Shown: positions 11,035 through 23,439 of the stretch, piece after piece
Position numbering within the stretch: the stretch's first letter is position 1
Layout: the number at the start of each line of letters is the position of its first letter
Origin: Owenia fusiformis
Lineage: Eukaryota; Annelida; Polychaeta; Sabellida; Oweniidae
NCBI GenBank assembly: GCA_903813345.2
Contig: CAIIXF020000005.1
Location: 31,249,375-31,313,374, forward strand
Length of the DNA stretch: 64,000 nt
Direction: 5' to 3'
The notes under the pieces: generated by a model
What the model saw: the letters and a program-made list of their open reading frames with translations, nothing else
Told to the model about the DNA's origin: nothing
Database searches by the model: none
Position numbers and translations under genes: made by a program

Positions 11035-12807
11035 AGTCGGCATTAAGATATTAATGAACTGTGTTAACCTCTGCTGCTATTATTTCCTGAAACTTATTAC
11101 CAGCATATGATATGTTATACCATAAGCTGTCCCTTAACTAATTAATATAAATGGTGTACCCAAATATAGCAAATTTTGTGAAGTGTCAAGTTCAGAATTT
11201 TCTGGTAAAACTCATAGTGGATTACCAAAGTATGAAGTATGAAAATCAAACTGGTAAACGAGTATGGTACTACTGTATTTTCTAAAAACCTCAAAATTAT
11301 GCCAAGATAATAACATTTGTTTTTTATCATTTTTAATATAAGTAAGTTTGTAATATGTAACATCTGTGAGTAAAAGTTATACCTTCAATGTTTTCTTACA
11401 TATTCCAAGAAAACGGTAGTTATCAATATTTATTCATTCAAGTCATTGCATTGATAGAAAACAACACTTTTTAAACAGCTGCTGTTAGTAATATCAGATT
11501 AGCAAAGTTGTTTTTTATGTTATAAGTCACATCAAATGAATGCTAAACATCACTTCATCAGTCGCCTACAGGCTTAAAGTAATAAATTGTCAACCAATTC
11601 AAGTCAAATAATTTCAGTTCTCTCAGTGCGCCATTATGTCAATAATGAGATTGATCAGTTATGACAAAAGGTAAAATCAGGATATATTGAATAAAGTTAT
11701 AGTAAACATTTGAACTAAATCTAGTTAACATATTTGAATAAATGTATACAGATTTAGATTACATTGTAGGTATTGCTATAAAGAGTTAAACGCCTTTGAA
11801 TTACTGATATACAATAAACCAATGGAATATTTATGATTTAGATTAAGAATAATGACCTTATGGTTTCAGAGCAGGGACAACTAAATGTGACAATAGCCTG
11901 AACTGACTAGTCAAGTACATAACACAGGTTAAGCATATATCCAATAGAACATATGGATTCTCTGTTCACAAGGGTCGCAGTGTGACTGCATATAAATAGA
12001 TCTAAAATATGATTTACTGCACAAGGCAGAGGAGTATAAGATGAAAGAGACCTGATTCGAAGAGGTGCTACATGTCTGTTTATTCAGGAGTGAATAGGTT
12101 AAGATTAAGATATACAACTTCAAACTAATCTAGATTATACTTTCAAAGTAACAGTTTGAAGGAAGGAGGTTAAAAGCTGAACTAAAAGGAGTTAAGGGTA
12201 ATATTCAGGGTTTAATCTAGAGGTCAAACTATTTTTTCTTGGTGAGAAATGCATGAAGAATTCCAGGATTTGGTTAACAGCTCAGATAGACAATCTTCAA
12301 CCTCTGAACCTGAATAAGGCTATCTATGGCAGTGTATAGAGAACATAGGAGATACCAGTAATAGAAAGTTACCAGACTACACTTGGCAGAAGTTAGGATA
12401 AATCCATGTGGTCAGTGTGGTTTCTGGTTTGACTGTAATAAGGCAATAACAGGAGTAATTGAACATGTGCTCAGAGGAAAAGGAAGTGAAGCAGTAAAAA
12501 CAACAATTGGTACACCATTGAGAGTAGTTTGTATCATACTCTGGATTATTATTACTAAGATAAATTAACTGGACTATTTTTTATGTCATCACATCTCTAT
12601 AGACAGGAGTTATATTGAAATTAGAAATTGGAAATCGGTGTATGAATACACTTGGGTGAATTGAGTACAGTACAGTTTATTGTAGTACAGTACAGGACAG
12701 CTGGTTATAGTGAATAACAAGTACATGAGAGAGGATAAGAAAAACTGGACATATTGTATAGTGATCTCTATTTTGATTCTGGGATAGAAGCCTAACATTC
12801 TGTCATC
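11035..12807. other. Intron sequence before exon B, nothing recognised
   Basis: No repeat or exon recognised. The ~200 bp before the ATG at 12808 would hold the 5' UTR and promoter of the exon B transcript if that is a first exon; I see no clear TATA box. Confidence 0.45.
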
Positions 12808-13012
12808 ATGAATGGACACCACCCAGAACAGGGTGGTGCTGGCAAACTAGAGCGCCAGTCCACGATTGTTGGCATAGCATTTGACTATGACTCTCGTCTG
12901 GATGAGTCCTACAATGAAAGTAAAATGAAAACTAGATTGACCAGAGAGAGGCTCAATAGCAGCAGTCAAGGGGATAAACAAAGTGCAAGCGACTGGACAA
13001 GCGAAACTGCAA
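12808..13012 (+). CDS. AHCYL: AHCYL/IRBIT-like gene, alternative first coding exon B
   Basis: ATG-initiated exon of 68 codons plus one base, ending at donor GTAAGT. An in-frame TAA lies five codons upstream of the ATG, so translation cannot come from further upstream in this frame. The phase-1 end completes ACA with the common exon at 59037, giving [16 protein letters not shown]. The peptide is hydrophilic and has no match I recognise. Its end is rich in Ser, Thr and Asp (NSSSQGDKQSASDWTSETA), resembling the phosphorylatable linker of exon A. Long-IRBIT (AHCYL2) in mammals also has variants that differ only in the N-terminal appendage. Assignment rests on orientation, splice donor, phase and composition; a transcript would settle it. 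Confidence 0.7.
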
Positions 13013-13166
13013 GTAAGTAATTTTGTTTCGGTGTAGGTAGGTTTTAGAATACGCCTGGCAGTTCCATTTCAGCCATTCCATGAGGTAGGCCAATTTCAGC
13101 AAATCCCTGGCATGTGCACATGGTACTGTGCCCATTTATTGACCCCACCATTCCTCATAGAGGCAG

Positions 13167-13364
13167 ACCAGGCCTTTAGCCAGGGGGGAGGGGGGATTCG
13201 CAGGATTCAGGCGAAATTCTTTCAAAATTATGCAGTTTTTCACCATTTTGAACACTTCTCAAGTGATTTTAGTCATATGTGGGCCAAAATTGTCAAATGT
13301 GAACCCCCCTGAAAATTTTTGAAAACTGAACCCCCACTTGGCAAATCCTGGCTACGGGTCTGCA
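13167..13364. mobile_element. CCCGTAGCCAGG-family repeat, full copy
   Basis: Terminal inverted repeats: the left end CAGGCCTTTAGCCAGG and the right end CCTGGCTACGGGTCTG. Between them a G-tract, CACCATTTTGAACACTTCTC and AAATGTGAACCCCCCTGA. About 150 bp after exon B. Confidence 0.75.
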
Positions 13365-13790
13365 GGCTCATAGAAAAAGATCTGTCAGTGAATGCCTAAC
13401 ATCTCCCAAAATTGGGACATCATCTAATTGTTACTGACTTTGATAAAAGTTTCTTAGTATTTATATCCCTATTGCCATCAGTTATTGTAAGCACGATCCA
13501 AATAAAAGTTCTAAACAACTTAAAAACCAGAGGTGAACCAAAGGTAAACATAATACAGTCATATCAGTTAGGATGGAAATGTTGAACTAGACTATGGTGA
13601 AATCAGGATCAGTTTTATATTTCTTTGACAAATATTACACAGAGACTTTACAGTATAGTACAAGAAGCATATTTTTTAAATCAATTTATACCAAGCAAAC
13701 AGAAGAGGCCCCATACCTCCACCTAACATAATCAGTTATATTTTTTATTGTAAATCATTAAAATGATATTGCTAACCTTTATAGTAAGTG

Positions 13791-13885
13791 TAGTCTAGCC
13801 ACAAGCCCCTGTAAGCCCCCATTACTCCACTACTTACCTGCCCACTGTGTTGGTGAAGTAGGGGGGATGAGTGTCCATAGTATTC
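13791..13885. mobile_element. TAGTCTAGCTACAAGCC-type short element, copy 1
   Basis: Left end TAGTCTAGCCACAAGCCCC, then C-rich core; the right end is degraded. Relatives are at 15689-15803 and 21764-21855. Confidence 0.55.
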
Positions 13886-13887
13886 AG

Positions 13888-14054
13888 GCCCCTAGCTAGG
13901 ATTTGCCAAGAGATTTTCAGTTTTTGAAAAATTCCAGCGGAGCATTCAATTTTGACCCAAAATCACTTGAAAAGTCTTCAAAATGGTTAAAATTACATGA
14001 TTTTGAAAAGTTTGGCCATGAACGGAACACCCTTAGATATGGGCCAGGTCTCGA
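13888..14054. mobile_element. CCCGTAGCCAGG-family repeat, inverted degenerate copy
   Basis: Reads in the opposite orientation to 13167-13364: GCCCCTAGCTAGGATTTGCC, then CAAAATCACTTGAAAAG, ending near ATATGGGCCAGG. Confidence 0.6.
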
Positions 14055-14383
14055 AGCGACTAGACTACAGAAAGTGAAACCTTTTCCCATTACTTAATTT
14101 GCTTGATCAGCCAATTTCCAGGGCCTTTCAAAACTATTGATTAATATTGATTACATACTGTTTTTACCAATACATGTATATTTCTTTCAGATTATTCAGA
14201 AATGTTTACAAGACCCTTAAATGTATCAGAACCATCATAATAAACACAATGACATCTCATTTTTTCAGCCATGTCTCTATTGAAGCACAAAGATGTGATG
14301 AGAGTGCATCAGAATGAATGAGTCCTAATATTTCTATACCCAAATCTTTGTTATTAGGATTAGGGCAAATCATACCCATTGCC

Positions 14384-14525
14384 AGGGCCAAATTCATGTA
14401 GTCTTTCACTAATTTGTGTACTTTTCAAGTGATTTTTGGCCAAAGTTGTCAAATGCAACACCCCTGGAATTCTTTTTTAAAGTGAGCCCCCCCCCCCCTT
14501 GACAAAAGCTGGCTATAGGCCTGCA
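14384..14525. mobile_element. CCCGTAGCCAGG-family repeat, copy
   Basis: TTTTCAAGTGATTTTTGGCC, a C-run, then AAAGCTGGCTATAGGCCTG; same orientation as 13167-13364. Confidence 0.6.
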
Positions 14526-14725
14526 AATCATGGTATAGGTGTCACTGTTCACCCAATGGCTCATTGTTTTCAAGGTAAAATCATGCCATAGTATGTACCA
14601 TGACATATTTGGCATCGATTAACAAAAAAATGAGAGCATTTAGTTTGAAAGTCTCTGACGGAGCCTCATATATGCTATGTTTTGTCAAAATTCCAGTTAT
14701 CCTATGTGAATCATTAAGTCAATCC

Positions 14726-15285
14726 TTACTCCCGTCGAGAGCTACTTAGATTTTGAAAGTATAGCTCTCTATCGCTAGGATCAACAGCTTTAGAATCCTG
14801 ACTTCAAAGAAAATTTCTGGGATTTCAGCTGACTCATGTTGCACATTATATACCTGAAAATGTATCCTACATCGCCATCTTTCATTCAGCTCAACTATAG
14901 AACGTCTCACTGCCCTATGTATCGATCAGGACTTCATTTTATTGGTCGTGTCAAAAGTTTTGGCCAGGTATATTCAATATGGCGGCTTGACGTTTCCCAA
15001 GTTGCGCATGCGTCGATAGTATTTCCGTTTAACCGCCATATTGGAAATGGGTATCGAACAAAAAACGATTAGAACTCCTGATCGCCATAGAAGCACATCC
15101 GCGATCCTACATGCACGGGGAAAGTAGACACATATGAGCCCATATGTAGGCTACAGTTTGAGACAAACAGCAAGCCGTTGACTGGCGCTGATCAAATTAA
15201 GATGTTACAATTCTTCAGCTGGGAGATCCTCACGATGGAGAGCTATACTTTCAAAATCTAACATGGTAGCTCTCGACGTGAGTAA
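14726..15285. mobile_element. Non-autonomous DNA transposon with 8-bp target duplication
   Basis: Ends TTACTCCCGTCGAGAGCTAC and the reverse complement of TTACTCACGTCGAGAGCTAC; inverted similarity continues through TTAGATTTTGAAAGTATAGC (about 45 bp per arm). Flanked by direct repeats GTCAATCC at 14718-14725 and 15286-15293. An 8-bp duplication is typical of hAT and some other superfamilies. The centre holds CAATATGGCGGC (14975-14986) and its inverse CCGCCATATTGG (15033-15044) around GTTGCGCATGCGTC. No transposase frame. Confidence 0.85.
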
Positions 15286-15688
15286 GTCAATCCTTGTTCA
15301 TCATGTAACCTCAGATTAGTGTTATGAATAGAACCAGGATAGAGTAAAACATGCTTTGAACATTGATCCAAAAATGTATTGTATTTGTAGAAGCCATCTA
15401 GATTCTCTTGAGAGTCACTAACTGAATTACGCAAAATAAAGTGCTTACTTAACACGTTAAGTCAGTGGTTTACATTAAGAAATACCATATTAATAGGAGA
15501 ACCCGGACCCGGGAACCCGGATAAGATTATAGGTAAAGATGACAAATATGGATTCAGATATATACATCTAAGTAGGTATTATACTCAAAGAGCATTTGAT
15601 TCGTATGTTTATTGCTTCTTAGTACATCTTCACTAAAGGAATGATTATGTCTGTAAGAAAAGCAGAATTTAGGCCGAATTATGAGGAG

Positions 15689-15803
15689 TAGTCTAGCTAC
15701 ACACCCCTGTGAATCCTCCTCCCTCTACTTTAATACACATGTATAAAAATTTCTCACACTGGGAGGTCTGTAGGGGGGGGGGCATAAAGGCTTGTAGCTT
15801 AAC
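15689..15803. mobile_element. TAGTCTAGCTACAAGCC-type short element, copy 2
   Basis: TAGTCTAGCTACACACCCCT at the left, GGCTTGTAGCTTAACTA at the right as an imperfect inverted repeat; G-run before the right end. Confidence 0.65.
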
Positions 15804-16224
15804 TATGTGATGAGTATGTTCATGCATTCTGATACTTATCACATCTTTCCGCTTCACTTATAATATATCATGGCATCTCGTGGCTGAGAAGAAATGAGAT
15901 GACATGGATGATCATGATGATGTACACAGGAATATTTGGTATTGATGAAAACAATGAGGTATGAAACTGAGGGACCAATAAAATATTTAGGGAATATACT
16001 GAGGGGATGGGAATGAGATTAAAGCAATATAAAGTATCTGTAGATTTTGTTTTGGTATTAAGATTTTGTATTCAAGTAATTGGAATGACATGGATGCTAA
16101 TTCATGATATTGTTTTAGACGACTGAAAACGTCATCCTGTGCATTCAGATAATTGTTGATTTCCTTCTGACAGAATCTCATTTATTCCAAGGAAGATTGT
16201 ATAATTCATCCAATTTGTTTGATA

Positions 16225-16690
16225 ATGTCAGGTTATTTTCTAATGATGATCTTTGTCAGGATCAGCACCGAGCCTATTTCATTGTTAGAATCAGTTTACA
16301 TACCTTGCAAATTTCATTGTCAGAATCAGCATATACTAGTGTATAAATAACGCATTCATTGTCAGGATCAGCATGTGTAACCTATTTTACTGTCAAATCA
16401 GCATAGTCTAGTCTATTTCATTGTCAGGTTCACTATGTAAAGCATTACATATTTCATTGTCAGTGTCAGCATTTATAGCTTATTTCATTGTCAGGATCAG
16501 TACATTAGGCTAATTCATTATATTGCCTGCTTCATTGTCAGGATCAGCATATATAGCCTATTTCATTGTCAGGATCAGCGTATAGCCTTTTTCATTGTCA
16601 AGATTAACATCTATAGTCTATTTTATCATCCGGATCAGCATAAATATCTTATTTCATTGTTAGGACCAGCAGTAATATAGCCTTTTCATT
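16225..16690. repeat. Irregular tandem repeat, TTCATTGTCAGGATCAGCAT
   Basis: About a dozen units of TTCATTGTCAGGATCAGC plus an AT-rich linker containing TATAGCCTA. Unit length varies from about 30 to 50 bp. Confidence 0.85.
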
Positions 16691-17909
16691 CATTTTATAA
16701 ATCAGCACATTGAAGCAAAACCCTTTCTGACCAATGGTTTTGATTTTTTAAAGAGTTTCATCTTCATTGAATAAATATGTTTTATCCTAGGTGTGAACTT
16801 CAAGATATTTGGATTATCAAGATAAACGCCATACATTTGTCTGGGGGTCCATAAGCATATATATTTTACTGAACAATGGATAATGCCAATATCTGACACA
16901 ACTACACAGGATTATCTATTCTATATAATTTGCTATGATTTATTTGCAGGAAATTAAGTCTCATAAGTCGTATAATTGATTTTTGACCATCCATACATAC
17001 TATACCAGAAACACCCGGGATGTAGTACTTGACAGCTATGGCCTATGAATACTCAGATTAATAATATGTCAGGAAGTACAAATCATCATTTATTTACCTG
17101 CGTCTGATTGAATTCGTTCTCTACACCTTCTTATGTTTTATTCAGTCTACTCTTAACTTATTGGAAAGCTGATGATAAGATATGTAATGACAGTATAGGC
17201 ATAATACTTAATGCATTTTCTTTGTTGAAAAAATATCTTGTGAAAGGTGCACTTTCTTTCATTTTAAGGTAGTTTTGTATGTTCAGAAATTTTAATGGCT
17301 ACCTAATTGGAGACCCATGTTATTTTCAGGTGCATAACTCATTCCATACATCTTTCATTTTTGTACAAAGAGTGCATTATTATACCTAGATTATTAGTTG
17401 AGGATAAGTAAATGTTAGACTAGTTGTATAAAAAGTACATAATTCATTGACCTATATTTTTAGTATTTTCAAATAAGTAGGTCACTGAATTTTACCAGCA
17501 TACAGAAGTACTTAAACATGTACATGTATATTTTTTAAAGTAACTAAATCACTGATTGCTGAATTATTATCAGGAATGTGAAAATCCATTTTATAATCTG
17601 TTTTATAATCAAAATAATGTTTAATTGCATCACATTGTTCCATGTTTGTTTGGTTGATGTTGATGTCACATATGGGAAAATTACCTTCATGGTCATGTTC
17701 ATTCTTCAAGCCAGTTTTCTGGCTTATGTACAGGACTATGAAGTAACAGACAAATAGTCAAATTATCATCATTCTCAAGTTTGATCTGATGAATGATAAA
17801 TGATAAATTATTATAGCAGTTCATGGATGTGAATGTATAGATGGCATCGCATTAGTTGGTGTTTGTCTTATGTTTTGTTATTTTGACCCACCAGATTTCA
17901 GAAACTTAC
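16691..17909. other. Intron sequence, nothing recognised
   Basis: AT-rich, no repeat or exon-like frame recognised. Confidence 0.45.
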
Positions 17910-18240
17910 CCTGCGTGGAGAGTCTTGTTACAAACTACCCTCTGCCTGAGTATAGACTATATTACAGTTTAGCAGCCCGCCCCAAAGATTGGTGCCTGTG
18001 ACAGCCAGGGTAATAAATTATGCCAAATCTACCATGCTGACCCTTTCTCAACCAATTAGCAAAGTTGAAGGAACACATGCTAAATACATGCTCATCATCT
18101 ATGCGGTGATGTCAGGGGAAATGACCTTATAAAAGGTTGTCCATATTTCGATGACAAATTCTGATTTATTGTAAATTGAAAGAGTGAAGATGAAGTTCTC
18201 TTTTAAGAAGTGAAGTTGAATGAATGCAAAGGGTAACAGA
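17910..18240 (+). repeat. Dispersed repeat, copy opposite to 3661-3975
   Basis: AGACTATATTACAGTTTAGC, TGGTGCCTGTGAC, CCTTTCTCAACCAATTAGC, GAAAGAGTGAAGATGAAG and GAATGAATGCAAAGGGTAAC all occur as reverse complements in 3661-3975. Confidence 0.75.
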
Positions 18241-18268
18241 AACAATTCAAAGGCAATCATCCTGTTCC

Positions 18269-19052
18269 TACCGTATTCTCTGTAATTACCGCCCACTCTC
18301 TAATAAGCGCCCACCCCGCTTCACAAAGTTCAAGAAACATCGAGGAATCAACAAGAATTGAAGAATATATCAGGAAAAAAATATTTCTCAAAATCCAGGA
18401 GCGGGCGATAATAGAGTACTTACCCTAAAACTGCTGTAAACACGACGCGTTTTGTAATTCTATGCATCCTCTCGATACATATCTATTGATGGGTGCTTCC
18501 CACACCATACCATGCTAATATTGTCTCCAAATAGTCCATAATGAATGAAGGAATTGTTCTTTATCGGCATTCAGAAATTTCAAAAGCTACTGCGCAGATG
18601 TTCTGCGCATGTCAAGGTCGTGAACTTTCTGGTTTCTTTTTAATGTTTCTCGACTTTTACACGACTTTTGCACGAATATTGATGATCTCTCATCAAATTA
18701 GAAATAATGTATAACTTTAGATCGATATTCAGCAGTCTCTAGTGGAAATATTGAAGGTAATCGGCGATAATGACAAAGTGGGCGTGCCGGAAATAAATTA
18801 GACATAGACGGGTCTTCAACCACTGTCAATATTGTCTAAGCGATCTTTACCGTATTCTCTCCAATAACAGCACTTGTCCTATTATTGTAAAAATATGTTG
18901 AAGAAAATGCATTCTTGTCAAGAAAAATTGCCATACATGAAATTCCTCGGGATTTCTGATTTCTTTCATACATGGGCGCTTATTAGAATGGTCTAAATAA
19001 TGTATTTTCAATTTTCTAAACGCCCTGGGCGCTAATTACAGAGAATACGGTA
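18269..19052. mobile_element. TACCGTATTCTCTGTAATTA-ended inverted-repeat element
   Basis: Left end TACCGTATTCTCTGTAATTA continuing to CCGCCCA, right end GGGCGCTAATTACAGAGAATACGGTA in inverse; arms about 26 bp. A second internal TACCGTATTCTCTCCAATAA at about 18849 suggests two joined copies. No coding capacity seen. Confidence 0.8.
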
Positions 19053-19578
19053 TTTATAAAAAACATAATGTACAAAGTATGCCATTTGATATATTCAGAA
19101 CCTTAATCCAATACAATTTTTATAGAAATGATAAAGTCACTAGAATAGATAATGGTTTAAAAATGGTATAAAATACTTGTTTTACAGTATATCGACCTTC
19201 TTCACTTCTGTGGGCTTAAACTCCCCCTCACGGCTCACTATTTATTTTATGATAAGCTTATGCTGAAACAAAGCCAAATATTGTTAGAATTACCAGTAAA
19301 TATGAAAACATCGGCTGTTAATTGTGCTTAGAGCAAATACGTAGAAACCTTTCTGTAGTGAACACTAATGGTTTATCAATTTTGATAATTCATATTTATT
19401 GATTAATCAGAGAAAGGCAAGGAGAGTAACTTTGACATTTATTTGTTCTTGTGTTAGAAAATTTCAGATTTCTGTTTTCCGATGTGATTACGTTGACACC
19501 AGGAGTAGATTAACTTTGACACTTACTGGTTTGAAAATTTCAGATTTCTATTTTGTTATGTCACTACATGATGTTGTT

Positions 19579-19743
19579 ATGTCATGACATGAACATGAAG
19601 TGGTGACATAACAACTTCAACTTCTGTGGACAGTATTTGGCAGTCAGCATTTGGCAGTTGGTGTTCAATGGTTGGTGTTTAGTGTTGGCAGTTGGTGTTT
19701 TTAACAAATGACAGGAGGTGACATTTTGCATGTTAATGCATTG
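19579..19743 (+). mobile_element. ATGTCACCACC-family short element, copy 1
   Basis: Starts ATGTCATGAC, with AAGTGGTGACATA; ends GGAGGTGACATTTTGCATGT then TAATGCATTG. Contains the family core TTGGCAGTTGGTGTTT. Confidence 0.7.
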
Positions 19744-21509
19744 TATAATAATATTATGTTTTCCACCCATGGAAAAATCAATTATATCGTTAATCGTTTT
19801 CCCTTGGCAAAAGCTGTCTTCATGGAATGATATAATCAATTTTGGTTAATGCCTTTGTTCTTAAAATATTACTTTTAAATTTTTAAATAACAGTATTATA
19901 GTATATAAGGCCGTGATAGCATGTTATACATGTTATAAAATTATAGATGTTTATCAAGACAGATTCTACTGTGTTTATAGTAGGTAAGGTATGGGGTATT
20001 AATGGCTTTGAGTGTGTTACATCATCGGTCTGTTGGTGGTGGCTCATTTTCCTATCTCAATGTAGCAAAATCTAAGATACTGCTTGAACAAACAGGTTCT
20101 CACCTATTACGCTCCCTTAATCTTTAATCTTGTTACTGTTTATATTCCTGTAATTGAATTCAACCTTTTAACACCTTTTAACGCATTATTCATTTTAAGG
20201 ACGTGACTAAAGTATATCATTAGTTAGTTATGTTTTACATCTACCTCAGTGAAATATCTCTAAAGGTTGTTTTTCTCTGTAATATAAATAACCAATGTCT
20301 GATGTTAGAGGACATTGAATCCTGTCCTTGTGTTTCTCGATTTCTTCCTTCCTCATAACAAAATTTTGATATCACGTATCGTTTTCTTAAAGGTTGCTAT
20401 TTTTTGCTCATTATTTTCAGATTTAGATTAATGTATATAATTTCAACAAGGTTGTGGATCCCCATCCCTATTAAGTAAATAACATAGATGGGCGGCCTCA
20501 AGTTCTACTTTTAATGACTACTAACTCTATTGTTGAGATGTGTCTGGGAGGGTGTGTGGGCTATAACAAAATATAATCTGTAGATAAAGCACCTTTGATG
20601 TTGAACATTCATTGTTCATAACAATGTTTCAAGTTTCCAAATTACATTAAATTCAGAAATGTTATTTTTTGGTTGTTGTAATGAGTTGATCAAATAATTG
20701 TTGATTAATTTATGTATCTTTTTATGAAATTGTAAAATTGTAATAGATGTACACTGTACAGTTAATTTCTATTTATTTCAGTTTTTCTCTCATGCTGCTA
20801 CATTTTATTCAAGAAACTATTTTATTGAACTTTAACTCACTATTGATTGATAGATGGCGTGTATTTATTTTGACAAGTGCTGCTTTTGATAGTGACATCT
20901 ATTTATGAAAACTTTTTTTGAATAGTATGTGGCAAGTTACACTTCCAATATTACATACTGTATGAGGTGAAATATTCAGACTATTTCCATTAATCATTCT
21001 ACTGATAGCCAATACTGTACAGCAGATATTCCATATTCAGCCAGTTATTCGTAATTTCCTATCAGAATAACTCTAATAACTATTACACATGTATGTTTTA
21101 TTATGTAACATTTTTGTTTAAAAATATGAATGTGACCCATCAGCTACTTTGATACTCTTGCCTAGCCACAATATTATTTCTCCATCTTTCAAAGATATTA
21201 TATAAGTTTGAAACTGATATCTTATCAATCTCAAATGGATCTTTGTGCCTTTTATATGATGTGAAATGTTAGCTGCTCAAAGGCAGAAATATAGTTTCAT
21301 AATTTTTTGATAACATTTATATTTGAGATCAAAGAAATAAGTTGCATTGATGAAGTAGATTATATAAGGAAGCAGGTGTGTACTGGTCCAGGAAATTGAC
21401 AAGGAAATCCTCAAATCTGTCAAAAATCTTCCCAATGCAATATTGACTTTGAGTCTATTTTTCATAGAAGTAAACCTATTTTAGAAATGCATGTAGTTAT
21501 TTGAGCATC
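19744..21509. other. Intron sequence, nothing recognised
   Basis: AT-rich; no repeat or exon-like frame recognised. Confidence 0.45.
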
Positions 21510-21581
21510 TTGTGGTTGGTGTTTGGAGTTCAATGTCCGTAACAAATGGCAGGTGGTGACATTTTGCATGTTAATCCCTTG
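21510..21581 (+). mobile_element. ATGTCACCACC-family short element, copy 2 (5'-truncated)
   Basis: TGGTTGGTGTTTGGAGTTC, then AACAAATGGCAGGTGGTGAC and ATTTTGCATGTTAATCCCTTG. Confidence 0.7.
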
Positions 21582-21763
21582 TTTCCATAATATTTTGATT
21601 GCATACGTCAAATTGAGTGATTGATGAAAGTACTGATTATTATATCAAGGTTACTTACCAGGATGCACATGGATTAATATGTCATCTTATTTGAATCATC
21701 TGAGAATCAAAGGGAGTCTTGGAGGAGGGTGCCATTACCCATAATTCCACCAATATTCTCCTC

Positions 21764-21855
21764 TAGTCTAGCTACAAGCCCTTGTGAACCCTGATTACAA
21801 GCGAGAAGGTGTTCAGTCAAGTAGAGGGGGGTCACAGAGGCTTGTAGCTAGACTA
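21764..21855. mobile_element. TAGTCTAGCTACAAGCC-type short element, copy 3
   Basis: Best-preserved copy: left TAGTCTAGCTACAAGCCCTT, right GGCTTGTAGCTAGACTA, near-perfect 17-bp terminal inverted repeat around 92 bp. Confidence 0.75.
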
Positions 21856-23439
21856 ATTCATCTTGGGCATTATTGCATGGGAATTGTGGGAGCCAATCCT
21901 CCTTTGGGAATCTATAACTTACTGAGTACATTGAAGCTGAAATAACAAGCAATGGGATAATTTGTCTTCATGATTATAAGTGGACATCAAGGGTGCTCAA
22001 GCATATACTTTTGTATAACATAGTCTTCTCAAACACTTGGCTTTAAGAGCAGATTATTCTACTAAGACATCTAAATGAAACGATACTGCTTGATCTATTG
22101 AGTTTATTACAATAATAAGATCAATCAAATGAAAACAGGAATATTGACATCCGACCTCCGGTATTTAATCGAAGAAATTAATCCTGTTAAGTTTCCTTAA
22201 AAGTGTAAAGGAAGCTGAATCTAGATAATATCATCCCAAAAAATAGCACGAAACATAAACAGGTCTTTCTTAGGCCATCTTTGCAGGAGAGGGGACCCGT
22301 TTTAACTCTCATTCCACTCTAATCCTGTTGAGAACCTTTAATATTTAAGAAGTCTTGAAAGTCTTAGAAGTCTTGACAATGATTAATAGTTTTGTGCAGT
22401 GACTGGGAAGAAGAAAAAATATTTCAAATTATATTGCATATTACAATGTAAAATGTCTACTCACTCAAAACAGCTTAAGTGTGAAATTAATTTTGTTAAA
22501 AAGTGAAAAAATCTAAAATGTTAATGAAATAAAAGGTTTATCTTGATTTTTATCTATTTTGGGGATTTTGTTTTAATTTTTTGAATACTTTTTTAGAATC
22601 AACCAAAAATTCCTTTGTATAACTATAATATTGAGAGGTCTAAAAACATGTTGTATATGCTATTTTGCTCCAACAATGATCGGAAAGACATTTTATTTCA
22701 TTCTCAAGAATTGGTAGAAAGGAGCAAAAACAATTGCACTAAAAAACAAAAAATGTAAATAAAAACAGTTATATAGAATATTTCTAAATAATTTTCTCAT
22801 TAAATTGTTGTCAATCAGTCAACATTACATAAAATACTGTGTTTTTTTACAGAATGTTTTCAATGATTGGTTTAAGAGAAAACATTGTTGAATTCAGTTC
22901 TCCATAGATAATGCTTATTATAATTCAATCAAAATTATTATCACGATTTGGAACATGCTTGTCTGATAAACTGAATTAAGGACTTGCTCACCACATATAA
23001 CTTATTTTTCTCGGATTCCCCTTATACCGTGTGGGTGTGTTTAAACGACCATGTCGATTTTCACAGAATAAATTTTACATTTACTTTATTTGGTCTGTAT
23101 AATCGGTAATAGGTTGAGACCAAATACAGTGCTCTCATTATACTCTGAATGAATATTTTCTATGCCAGCATAACTATAAATAAAAGATGCGAGCATTTAT
23201 TATTGAGATATGACATGTTTTCAAAAGTGTATTGTCCTGTTACATTGTCAATTCCACGAAATTCACAATTTATATCAAAGCTACTTTCAATCGGAACGAT
23301 CAAAAACATATGCTGACATAGTTCATATAAAGGCATTATATTTTAGAATACATAAAATGATGAGCAAATAAATAGAATACATTTAGTTTCAGCTATGTTC
23401 AATTACATGAAAAATGCCAATTTTTAACACTTTTTTGTT
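21856..23439. other. Intron sequence, nothing recognised
   Basis: AT-rich; no repeat or exon-like frame recognised. Confidence 0.45.

Noticed and set aside
16225-16690. Regularly spaced TTCATTGTCAGGATCAGC units considered as a CRISPR-like array
   Set aside because: Unit length is irregular, 'spacers' are related AT-rich linkers, and the surroundings are eukaryotic; it is a degenerate tandem repeat.
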